From: Azolla caroliniana
Taxonomy: Eukaryota > Polypodiophyta
DNA length: 64,000 nt
Direction: 5' to 3'
Assembly: GCA_043228905.1 (NCBI GenBank)
Contig: JBHGNT010000021.1
Coordinates: forward strand, 1,736,001 to 1,800,000
Shown piece by piece: positions 49,901-60,895 of this stretch (position 1 is its first letter; the number at the start of each line of letters is the position of its first letter). The notes under the pieces are model-generated. The model was not told the origin of the DNA and searched no databases. It saw only the letters and a list, made by a program, of their open reading frames with translations. A program made the translations under genes and the position numbers.

Positions 49901-52900
49901 TAATAGAGAGCATAGGGATTTCCCTACGTCAGGAAGCTTACTGTTGAAACATGGTTCAAGCAACTGATCCAAGCCAAGGGTTAGCATCACTAAACTATTG
50001 ATAGAATCTTATAAGAGAAAAACACTTTTACACTTCTCTCATATTCTCGTGCAAGAAATTCAATTTTATATTCTGAATTGTGATGTAATTCAAGGTAAAG
50101 CTACAGTTTAAGAGATCAAATCCACTTTTGTCATCTATGGCGGTTGCTGGTATGTAATATAAGAGAAAAGGTTCAGATTGTGACTAACTGCACATAGATG
50201 CATGTACAGTTTTACTTCCAAAAGCGTTGGTATGTATGGATTTATTTTAAAAGACTGGAAAGGTTGAAAATACCTGAATAATATACTGCACATTGTTACG
50301 CACAAACAAATGAGGCTGCTTCTCCATAATTTTGTTCATCACATCTAATCCCTGAGCAACAGCCGAGAGGGGATCCTTATTTTGCCCAGCTGGTTGAACA
50401 GTTGACAGGAGTTTCTCCAGATAATGAAACTTCACATTTGCTGTAGGCCACACTTCTAGAGCTTGACTCAGAAGATCAAGGGCTTGCTTGTACATGGCAG
50501 CCATTTCCTTGTCTTTTGGTTCTGTCACTAACGCTACCTATGAATCCAATGGAAGTTTTGAAGCTATATAAAACATTTTCATCTTCAAAGAGGGAAACAG
50601 GAGAGCAAAAATCTTACTCGTATAAGAAAGTTAATGATCATTTCTTCCATTGCAGCATTTGGCTTGAATTCTTCATCTGGCAGACCTCCTGATCCAGGTG
50701 TACCAATATTTGGAATAGCCCCACCAGCAGTACCAATTCCAGGAGACATTGCGGACAAAGAGGGCAATCCATTTTCTGTTTTCACTCGTTTACTAATATC
50801 ATCTCCAGTGTTGGGCAGCCCTGCTGTCTCACCACTTCGTTTCGATCCAACTTGCACAGATACATTATCACCTAAGCTTACACCAGATGCATTTGAATCT
50901 GCTACCTGGTTAAGTCCATCTGCATCAGAAGTGGACTTTGTTTCTGCCTGTCTTCTCTTCTCCCAAGCTACAACAAGGCCAGCAAGTTCAATGGCCAGTC
51001 TTCTATTTTCAGGTGGCGTATTTGGTGGTAAACCAAGCCGGCTAAGGGCATTCACCATTTGCGGCACAAATTGACCACGACAAGTATAGAAAAGATCAGA
51101 ATGACGAACCAAAAGCTGAAAAATGTGTATTGAATTAGGAACCGAATGACCCTCCTCAAGCAAAATCTTCTTTGTGTAGCGAATCCAAATTGGTATTTTG
51201 TATTCCCCTAGTGGCAGTCTTTTTGGTAAAGCTGGCATAAGAACGTCAAGGGCTTGCCTGACCAATACTCTATTTTCAGGTTGGCAAGTACGCAACAAGG
51301 CAACAAACACCTGAAAAAGCAACGCTTGCCTCCTTAGAAATGAAAAAGAAGAGCATTATTGTACCGCATCTTAGTCAGTACTTACTTGAAGAATAATTTT
51401 TTCTGGTGCCTGATATGCCTCGAGAAAATGGCATACATTGACAAACGCCCATTGTTTACTAGCACTTTCCTCTCTTTTAAGATGATTCCATCCAAACTTG
51501 ATAAGCTCTTTGCGATGATGAACCAATTCATTCGACATATGCTTTAATAAAAGAGTTGCTAGTTGCAGAAGTTCTATTCGCAATTGTTCATCATATTCTG
51601 CACTCACCTGAACCATAAAAATATAGACCAATATCAGGAAACAGAAACATTTCATGGAATGAACAGGATGGAATTGACGGGCTTCAAAATCTATGCTTGC
51701 GTAGTCACCTCTTCAGGTGGATCAAGTAGCTTTTCAACAATTGTCTTTATGATACTCTGATCAACAACATCAAAATTTTGATTTTTGAAAGCATGTGTCA
51801 GCATTGGTAGTATAAGCATCTGCATAGATATAACTAGATGATCTTGTGATAGCTCCTTATTCTGGAACAACTGTAAGAAATGGACAAGAACTGCTTTCTT
51901 TTTGGGGGGAGAATAGCCCTCACCAACCTATGAGTCAACAAAAAAGCAATCAAACGACGGAATGAATGAACACTTCTCAATCATTCAAGGAAACATAACT
52001 TATAAAAAGAAAATTCTAAATCCAAATATGATTACCTCGATGATATAAATCTCCTTGAGGAAAGTGTAATCAATGCGCGTACGGACCAAAAAAATAGATA
52101 ACAGATCAAAAAGCACGCCTACTTCATCATTATCATGCCTCAAATAATTCAAGAAACACTTGACAAGGCGTTTGCTCTCTTTGACCTGTCCAAACGTCAG
52201 ATCTAGTGGGTAACATGCAAAAAAAAACGTCCATATGGTTCTTTTTAACAAATAATTCACCTGGTTCAACGATAAGTTTTGTTCATTTTGTAAGCGGGCA
52301 AGACGAGCAGGAGAATGCCATACTTGAACTAGGGCATCAAATACAGGACGGTTGTTATATAGCCAATCTGGTAATAGTTTTACTAAGGCTGAAATAAGTG
52401 CAATCCCTTGGAACTGCAACTCAGGTGTCTCTGCAGCATTATTTCCAGAAGCCTGCTTAGGTGCAAATCCATCAGCTCCAGGAACTACACCACTATTCTC
52501 TGAAGAGTTCAGTAACACAGTTGAACTTGAATCTTCTGTAGGAGCTGGTAAACTATTCTGCGTAGCAATTGTGGCAATAATTTTTTCTGGAGATTTTGCT
52601 AGCTCTTCTCGTAAGGGTTGTCCTGCTTCTGATCTTATTATATCCATAAACCTGCAGTTCTCATAAGAGTTTTAATATACCACAAAATTCACGACACTTT
52701 GAGAACAATGACTAAAAACTAGATTGACATCAGCATAAAAAAGAGCTATTCAAATTATTAACCTCCTGAAGTTGCCAGGTTGTGTCAATCGAGCAAGAAA
52801 ATAATCGACAGCTTCTGTGGCATATCTGTTCAAAAATTTTGTTAAGGGTAGCCTATATGGACTGTTAAGTTCACTATATATTTGTCCCGGAAGTAAAGCT

Positions 52901-55900
52901 GTCTCTAATTGCATTGTTAGTGTCACCAGCTCATCAAGAAACTTTCCAGCTGCATTTGGAAGAAGATGGAACAATTCAATAATAGCTGCAATGAAAATGA
53001 CAGGGGTTAGCTATCAGAAGTTTTTCAAAACAATATAGCAAGTTATTTTAGCAGTTTCAAATGTTTTTGTTTCATTAAAAATGATCAAATCAATTCATGT
53101 ACGTTCCTTCTTGAGTTTATGGCTTGATTTATGCTCCCTAGACAGTATATAGTGAAGAAAAAAAATGTCACATATTACTTAGCTCGCCAAGGGCAAGTAT
53201 GTTTGACGTGTGTAAAAAGCACTCCTTCAAAACTCAAGTCATAGCACCTTCAATGTTATTTAAAATGGATACAAAAGAATTTAACTACTTTGTCATATCT
53301 ATGAATTGTAACAAATTTGAGAGGTCTCTAGATTATATTGCCAGCAGTGTTTATGATGTGACAAAGACTTCTCAACGTTTAGTGCCACTTGGTGCTAAAC
53401 CATCATGGCAGACAATGCATTCTCAATGGCCCCAATCAATACCAAGAGAATCTACTTCTAACAAAAAATCAAATCAATTATCTTCTTGGTCATTGAATAA
53501 TCGAATTCTCTGCAATTGCAAGCCAAACCATTTATGCAAATTACAAAGATTGACCTGATGCTCTGAAATAAAATTTCAACTACAATTATTGTATCCTAAG
53601 TACATACCAGCAGCTATTTTGGGCTCTTCTCCAGCTTTCCATGATTTCTGTGATTGTGAAAGTTTTTCTGGCTCTAGCCATTTCCTTAAATGCTCCATGA
53701 GCTTGCAGCCCAAAGTAACATTGAACCAATTTGATAAGAGCTCCAGCAAGCGCGCTAGTCCTTGCAATAAAGGCATAGTGAGACTTCTCGTATGCGCAAG
53801 ATTAACAAGAATTGGCCTTAGACTGCTCTGTAACAGGTCCTTCGGCATTTTTTGCTGTTGAATTACCTGTACAAATAAATTGAACCAACAAATGAAACAA
53901 TCTACTCCAAGTACAGCACAAGCTGCTTCTATTTTCAAAGTTCAAACAATGAACTCACTTGACGCAGTCCTTCTTTGGCAACAGCAACAATCTCTGCAGT
54001 TCTGCAAGTTAGGGACTTGAAAAACATGGCAATAATTCGTGATCGCAAATCTGCATGATTTGGTGTTTTGAAATCAGCCCAAGCCATTGCAGTGCAAAGA
54101 AGCTCAATGCATGCTGTCCGAAGTTTGGTAAGCGTCACAGCCAACTTTGGATTCATGAACTTTCCAATAAGCACACTTTCATCTGTATCTGCAATTTGCA
54201 GTACCTCTTGAAGAAGATTAACCAGCTCAGGTGTCATCTTCAATAACGGTGGTCTCAATGCAAGGCAAAAGTTCAAGGCCATCACAGTTCCCACCTGGAT
54301 TAAAATAACATTGCAAAGAGATAGTTATACTTTATTTTATATTATGTGGGTCTGAAATGCTTCCAGAAAAAGAGACATGTATAGACCTGTTGTTCAGGAT
54401 GTTTTGTGCGAAGAGGCCTCGTAATAAGAGGTTGAAGAAGAGTTTGATGCAAAGGTTCTTCTAACAACTCTGAAACTTCCATACCCGTTCTACTAGCAAG
54501 CAACGCAAGGCATGACTGCACGTTTTTCCTTACAATATGAGTGGCATTTGGGTTGAAAAGTTCTGCTGCTAGCACATCAACCACCCCTTGAAAGCTTTGG
54601 CGGCGAGGCTCATTTGTTGATTCTTCCACATTATTGGCCACTCTCAGAACTTGAGTGAGCACTTGACTCGTCTCTTCTTGCTCTTTATTTGCATGCTGGG
54701 GGAGGCGCTTCAGTACATACACTAAGGCACGCACAGCTCTTACTTGGAAATGACACAAAGTGTCAACAGTGGCCTTGCCTACGAGTGCCCCTAGACCCAT
54801 AACACCACCCATTTGAGCTTGCCATGTACTACCATAGCAGCAGTGCAAAAGCCTTGGAAGAAGTTGCTCAAAAACAGGAATGCGAACTCCAGGTGGAGGT
54901 GAGTACACAGGATTCATAGAAGGACTGCTCACCATCATAGGAGTTCCAGGTGTGCTTACCCCTTTCAGTGTTAACACACCAGTGTGCTTAGAACGTGCAA
55001 GGAGAAGGAGCGTTTCAGCAAAAATGTTCAATCCATTCAATGCAGCTTTAGCATGTGAACGATTTTCATCTGCCAGAACAGCCACCAAAGCATCCAAAAA
55101 TATCAATGGATCTAGCTCTTTGAGATTGGTCTGAGACTTGCTTCGAGGTTTTGCACCAGAACCTCCACCAGAGTTCTGACCAGGAGCTGCAGGAGCTGCT
55201 AGAGAGTCTACATGGAAAATCATAGCAAAGTGATGACAAATATTTGGAACAAAATCATCCTTTGCATCTTGTAGTTCAGGTTCTGCACTTGCTGCAATGA
55301 CAGTCATCAACAAAATTTTGAATACTGTTTTCTCTGCCATGAGTTGCGTTTTGGTCTTCACACCAGGGTCCGCCTGTAAAACATCATGCAAATTACATCA
55401 ATAAGTTCGTAAGGCCATTTGAAACAGTATTCAATCAAATTATCTCTTTAATCCAGGCACAAAATTTATTTACCTTCATATTCAGCGTTTCAGCCTTGCG
55501 CCGTAAGGGATCAATAGGAGTCAAAAGCATTGTACTAAGCTGGCCAGAGGTTACACCATCATTCCCAATATTCCCTTTTAGGTTTAAAACCAGACAAAGA
55601 CAAACTCGCAGAAATTTCAAGGCATGCTTTCGGTAGAATGACTCCACCCCAGGTTGTGGTTGCATTACTGCAGTACGTGCAAGATAAATGCATCGATCTA
55701 AAGGCACCAAGAAAGAAGTTGTTGGTTCAAATGTCAATATTAACCTCAAACCATGCTCCGGATTTTCTTTGCAGTCAAGTGCAAGAGGCTCTTTCAAAAA
55801 TCTTCGGTTCCTGCCACCAAGTTTCCCCAGTAACTGAAGTGCCTTGGCACCCCACGGGTAAGGTTTTGGCCGGAGGTGTGTCCACAGTGTCAAAATAAGT

Positions 55901-58900
55901 TCAGACATAACTTTCGCCATACTTGGTTCCAGGAAATCAGGATTCAGGCTGTCAATCCAAAGCTCCAAAGTTCTTAAACCAAGCCCAACAAGTTCTTCAC
56001 TTCCTTTCAAAGCCAAAACAAGCGGCTTCATCAGCTTTGGAAGATGAGGGAGGAGAGAACTCAATCTAGCAGGCATTATGAGACAGAGTTCAACCACCAA
56101 ATCTATCATTTCAACCCCTGTAGGACCCTCCAGCATTGCAAGTAGCATGTTAAGGCATGGTTGTAAATATGGAATAAATTCCCTGAAAAGAAGCTCAAAT
56201 TTCCCACTGGAAAGTGAGAGGAACATTGTACGAAGAAGTTGCATGTACCCTTCAGGTTTCTCAACTTCTGTTGCACACTTGATACAGGTTTCCATCAATG
56301 TTGCAATATGAGGCTGAAGAACACGTTCACAGTCTCCTTGGCTCTTTGCTACTGCCACAAAAAGATATCTGAAAAGCTGTAACACTAGTTTTGCAGGAGG
56401 TGAGTCAGGTTGCTTCAATAATTCTAGCTTGCTGGCCACAAGGAAGTTGACAAGAACATCCGCAAAATGCCGAACAACTTTAGGTGTCTGAAGTAGGGTT
56501 GAGAATATTTGCAGAAGCTGATTATTATTGATCATACATTCAAAGAGATGTGGCATACACATGGAGAACATGTCCATGAGATTTCTTGGCTCCATGACAG
56601 CAAAAACAGAAGAATAATGCTGGAACATGTCTCTCTCTTCATCCTTGTCTTTGAAAAGGGCAAGACAATGAATGCCACTTTTCAAAATCCCCATTGCCAG
56701 TCGTACCTGATATTTCATGAATTTAAAAGAACATGTAAGCTATATATCCTTCTTTCATATTTTAAGGTTTCACCTCATCTTTTATGTTTTCACCATAAAC
56801 TCGATCATTATGCTATACTTGCCTCATCTTCTCTCATCCCCTTGGGACCATTGGAGTTGACAACACCTGATGCTTGGCCTGCTTGTGGTGGTGCATTAAC
56901 GAAAGTTATGCTCCAAACCAATGTCTTCATACCTAGAATCAATGTAAAAAGATAAGTGAAATGTTCAGTTAGCTAGGAAGCGTTACAATATTGATCATTC
57001 CTTCAGTACCCATGACAAGAGATTTGATTAATTGCTTGCAGTCCGTAACTTCTTTTGCATGCTCAGGTGGCACATGAAGATTCAATGCTGTCTGCATACA
57101 AGAAACATCACATGAGATACATGTCACAGACTGAAATATGATCAAAAATCAAACATGAGGATGTATGCACATTAAAAAAAAAGAAACCCTTGACTGAGAA
57201 GAAGTTAGTGTACAATGAGATCATAAACTATGATATCATTAAAAATAGCCACATGATGCCCCGACCTGGATGGGAAGTTCCAAACGTGTCCTTAAGCTGG
57301 GACGCTCTTTGCCTTCTTCGCCTTCACCGCCTTGTAAAAGCTTTTGCATTTAATTTGTATTAAGTGTTATGCAGTAAAAACTAAACACATAATTTTTCAA
57401 CCTAAGACTTTCATAACACTGTAAGTGTTCAGTGAACAGTTTTCGGTGTCTTAATTCACATACAAAGCACTAACTACCAAGAAAATGATAGACTATTGAC
57501 CTGTGGGACAATATGCTTTAGTGTTCCAAATTTGCTTACAAACGCATCCAAGATACGCCCCTGCATATTTAGATATTGGATATTGATGAATTAAGACTAG
57601 CTCAGATAGATGACAACAACAAATATTGCGAAAAACACAAATATTAGATATTAAACTTACCAATAATGCCCTCCCCTCTTCCTTACTAGGAATGTCAACA
57701 CCCCTAATGAAGATGGGCTCTGCCTGTATACATAGAATCATCATGCTTTCAAAAGATTAGCATGGGACTTCAAAAACATAAAATGAAAAGCTTTTGCTGA
57801 AAAATAAACCTTCATAAACGTACCAGATTCAGCATCAAGCGTACACATGTGGTCTGTACACTCAGTGGAAGGGAAGAGTCATGCATATTTCTTGAGAACA
57901 GGTATACAATTCGAGAGAGCTGCATTCATTGTAATAAAAAGAATATCTCATTTCACAGACAAATGCAAAGGATAAAATACATCAGTCACATTAAACAATA
58001 GAACTCAGATTAACAAGTTTGCAGAACCCATTTTTACCTGCACAAGTTTTAACTCAAGGCGTACATGGTGTATAAGCTCGGCAAGGATACTATATGCTAG
58101 TGGTCTGAGGGTCTCAAAACAAGCTCGACCAGTTCCTACCAGAACTCTGAAAAAAAAGAGAAAGAAAAATGAGCATTATGAACAACAATCTAGGAAATAG
58201 CCTATCTACTTTAATATAACCCGAATAAACCTTTCTTGCTGATAAAGAAAATAAGTACTCTCCAGATTCTTCAACTCAACTACAACTTTCCTCTAGTGGC
58301 ACATATAACGTAGTCATACGATAGTAGAATCTTAATGATCACACATTTGCATTTTGGTTGTGTACATACTCCAAATTACCAAGATAAAACACATGCCAGG
58401 AACACGTACCTTTCTTCCAAAATCTTATCAATTAATGGGAAAAAGCCTCTTCTGAATTCAGTAGCTAAGACGTGTCGGGTTGCCACCAAAAGTTCCTGTC
58501 AAAAAATATGAAAGATGTCTTCAACCTGATGAATTTCCATCCTATTAATTTGAAGAAGAAAAATCAAGACACTTAATAAACATACCTTGCGTATAGAAAC
58601 AGAATCAGGACAAGTCACAAGTAGATTGACGATGCTTTTTGAAATGCTCTCTTCATGCGGTCGGATGCACTCAGCAAAACTTTTCAGCAAGTAAGTAAGA
58701 AAGGAAACTGTCTGTACTTGCAAAAATAATAGGTTCCAATATGTTAGAAGATTTCTAAGCATAATGAAAAAAAAATCCAGCTTCTTGAGTTCAGTCAGAT
58801 TTATACCTTAACTTGAGCTGCTTTCAGCTCTGTAAATTGGTTTCTAAGGTTAGATGGCACTTGCTGAGGACCAGGTATTGAAATTGTTGTTACCATTAAT

Positions 58901-60534
58901 GGTAACAAAATAGATATATTAGATTGGAGATATCGAGGATAGAGCTGAAACAAGAACATGACAATAAGAGGGCATTCTGTAACAATTTTGAAAGACCGGG
59001 TGCTAGGATTAAGCTGCCCCGCATTTGGACCACCACCACCTGGTCTTTGTGGACCAATATAACCTAGGTTATGTTGAGTTGTTGCAATCTGGTTATCTGA
59101 CCCATTTGCATCCTCAAAGAAATAATTCACAGTTGCTTTGAAATTTTGATATATCTGTGAACAAGGACAGAAACCAACACAGGCATGAATTTCAGGAATA
59201 TCTATGAGGTCATTCTAGTTTTGACGATTCCCTAACGCAAACAGAACCATTGCTGATGACACTAGGGTGCTTTCTGCTTGGTTACTTTATCAAAGAATCA
59301 AACTCAGAGGAATATCCAAACAGGCAAATTAGGAAAAAAGCTTGCTTTTTCTTCATGCAAACCATTTCAAAATACCCCCTACACAGCTGGGTAGAGTGCT
59401 TTGTGATGATTGTAAGTCCCATGGATCATGTTGGCTCCCCGTGAATACAACATCCTCATCTCTCTCTTCTTGCATGATTAAATTCTGCTAGCTAGACGAG
59501 AGTTTTCACATTTCAACTATTCTATCATTCATTATATTACTACAAGCATGCAATACCATTGCATAATAGATTTTATATGTAAGAAAAAGTTTATCCTCAC
59601 CAGTAACATTGCAAAAAAAAAACTCTTCAAATTATTTGGACATTACCTTGCACACAAACTCTAGAAATGGTTGTACTTCCGGCTCGAGTGCAGGTCGGAA
59701 ACTTCGATGTAAATCAAAGATGATGCGTAGACAAATCAGTCCATTTTCCTCATTATCAGTGGTCAATATATGCATAAGAAGTTTAAGTAGATCTTGTAGA
59801 AATGGCTTGATAACTTCCGAGTGTGGGAGTCGATTCAAAATTTCAATTATTACATTTCTTAGTTTATGTTCGATACTGTCTGTCGTCTGTGGCTTTGTAT
59901 GTTGAGTCAGGAGAGTAGAAAAAACTCGAAAATAACTCTTCAAGAAATTCAGATACTCTGATGTATGCACTATCTCAATCGTGTCACGAACTTCTATGGC
60001 TAATTGATGCCTGTTTTGCATAGCTGAAATCATGGATGTCAAGGAAAAACACTACCCACTCATAGACATGTCCTTTTTTACAACAATTCCACAATTTTCA
60101 GTATTGGAACAAACAAACAAAAAATAAGAAGTAGCATGTTATATACACATATGACCAGTTATGCATTTATTAAGCATACGGAGTAAAAAAACTGATTAAT
60201 GCCCAGCATAGAATCATAATTTTAACATGGATTTGATTGCAACGCCATGCCCGAGCTTTTAAATGAATAATAATAAAATGTTTTAAAAAAACAAAATTTT
60301 GTACACATATGTATGTGAAGCACATTTGAAATCATACAAAACAGACAAGGGTGAGAACCCACTGTCTCACGCACATACACACTATAACTCGCTATCCACC
60401 TAGCTGTCTCACATAAAATATCAAACATAAACTCTCTGTATCTTCTCCCTCTCTTCTATTTGTAGAGTAGGATACAAAGTTCAGGCTCCAGAAACTTGCG
60501 AGCATGCTGATCGAAATTGGAGACAGGGATCATG
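40877..60534 (-). CDS. TRA1: TRRAP/Tra1, complete PIKK-family transcription scaffold
   Basis: Thirty-six coding exons sum to 11,598 nt (3865 aa), the usual plant Tra1 length. Exons: 60534-60476, 60010-59647, 59154-58807, 58711-58586, 58495-58410, 58146-58038, 57919-57824, 57723-57661, 57560-57501, 57340-57266, 57091-57010, 56932-56823, 56706-55474, 55373-54387, 54294-53959, 53866-53608, 52985-52763, 52651-52261, 52185-52036, 51927-51709, 51607-51386, 51310-50618, 50537-50274, 49963-49607, 49518-49109, 48834-48405, 48316-47021, 46921-46661, 44294-44004, 43906-43493, 43222-42791, 42677-42399, 42297-41895, 41819-41671, 41513-41313, 40996-40877. Markers run from VSNFDQHARKFLEPE at the start to MDPTWHPWF at the end. 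In yeast and animals Tra1/TRRAP carries activators to the SAGA and NuA4 histone acetyltransferases in the nucleus. All borders are GT-AG except intron 12 (GC-AG). The exon 1/2 junction is uncertain. Confidence 0.95.
44295..46660. other. TRRAP intron 28 (2.4 kb)
   Basis: This is one of the longest TRRAP introns. It contains the copia relic described separately and a direct repeat: 44,565-44,830 resembles 46,170-46,400 (shared words cctgccac, atttcatta, gggcatattttatcccctt, ctactagcctcttt, agcaccttact). The repeats flank the relic. Confidence 0.8.
45310..46170 (+). mobile_element. Ty1/copia RNase H relic and adjoining LTR-like tail
   Basis: On the plus strand, frames joined across stops give YLAGTTGYGFSF, GYSHADWAGDADTRWPASGY, CLLLGSG, then STKTEYRAYLETCEILWLIQ, ILDHLRIPQNT and RNKYIEVHYHFVYELI. 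These are the copia RNase H landmarks (DADWAGD, SGYxxxLGS, TEAEYRA, WLxxLLxDL, KHIExxxHF). At least two frame breaks and several stops show it is dead. About 45,990-46,170 resembles 3355-3520 and is probably the 3' LTR. It is antisense to TRRAP. Confidence 0.9.
52186..52260 (-). other. TRRAP intron 18: 75-nt, in-frame, no stop
   Basis: The insert starts gtgaattatttg after AACCAG and ends gacgtttggacag before GTCAAAGAG. It is 25 codons long without a stop, so splicing and retention both keep the frame. Related plant Tra1 proteins run straight from the SLxQ motif to VKES, which argues that it is normally spliced. If retained it would add residues containing TIWTFFFACYPL. Confidence 0.85.
56707..56822 (-). 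other. TRRAP intron 12: GC-AG intron
   Basis: Exon 12 ends GAAGATGAG and is followed by gcaagtatag, not gt. Reading on gives a stop within five codons, while joining to TATCAG|GTACGACTG restores the conserved REDEVRLAMGILKSG. AG|GCAAGT is the strong form of the GC donor. Confidence 0.88.
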
Positions 60535-60895
60535 GTGATTTTTTAGAGAAAGGAGAGAGGATCCCCCCCTCCTCCTCCTCCTTCCCTTACTTTCCCCTTC
60601 TTTACTTCTTTACCTCAAGGATAGCCTGAAAAAGAAAAAGGAGATTGCGGGAGGGAGAGGGAGAGGGAGACCTCGGAGAGTGGACAAATTCTTGTGCTTC
60701 CAAGCTCTGCATCGACGAAGGGCTGAGGGAAACCTAGCTCTTCCTTCTGTCTTTCCTTTGGTTTGACTGTCTCTCTCGGTCTCTCTGTTCTGCGTGCGCG
60801 CGGAGCAGAGTTCCTCCTTCGAGGGAGGAGCAGGAGCAGGAGAAGAGTAGCGAGGTGCGAGGGAACACAAAAGTAAATACTTCAAACTAAAGAGC
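60477..60895 (-). promoter_or_regulatory. TRRAP leader with possible upstream ORF
   Basis: The region upstream of ATG 60,534 is pyrimidine-rich on the gene strand (CTCCCTCTCCCTC, GAGGAGGAG on the plus strand) and contains CG-rich words near 60,792. An ATG at about 60,885 opens a 91-codon frame that ends at about 60,610, before the main ATG. Whether it is transcribed cannot be seen from sequence. Confidence 0.4.

Larger units (their letters stand above)
52036..60010 (-). other. TRRAP N-terminal HEAT-repeat solenoid (exons 2-19)
   Basis: Residues up to about 1720 consist of helical HEAT repeats. Well-conserved landmarks are SEYLNFLKSYFRVFSTLL and EILNRLPHSEVIKPFLQDLL (exon 2), AGQLNPSTRSFKIVTECPL (exon 3), VRLAMGILKSGIHCLALFKD (exon 13), PEQQVGTVMALNFCLALRPP (exons 14/15) and SPARLARLQNEQNLSLNQ (exon 18). 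This part contacts activators in the known Tra1 structures. Exon 13 (1233 nt) and exon 14 (987 nt) are long and phase 0, while exons 4-12 are all shorter than 130 nt. Confidence 0.85.

Noticed and set aside
49964-49990. Start of TRRAP exon 24 further upstream, at tttag before TGATGCTAACC
   Set aside because: Exon 23 ends on a whole codon, so this acceptor gives an immediate TGA; the AG before TTGCTTGAACC gives the conserved QLLEPCFN.
53199-53558. 119-codon plus-strand open frame inside TRRAP intron 16
   Set aside because: No motif is seen, and it runs opposite to the gene in intron DNA.
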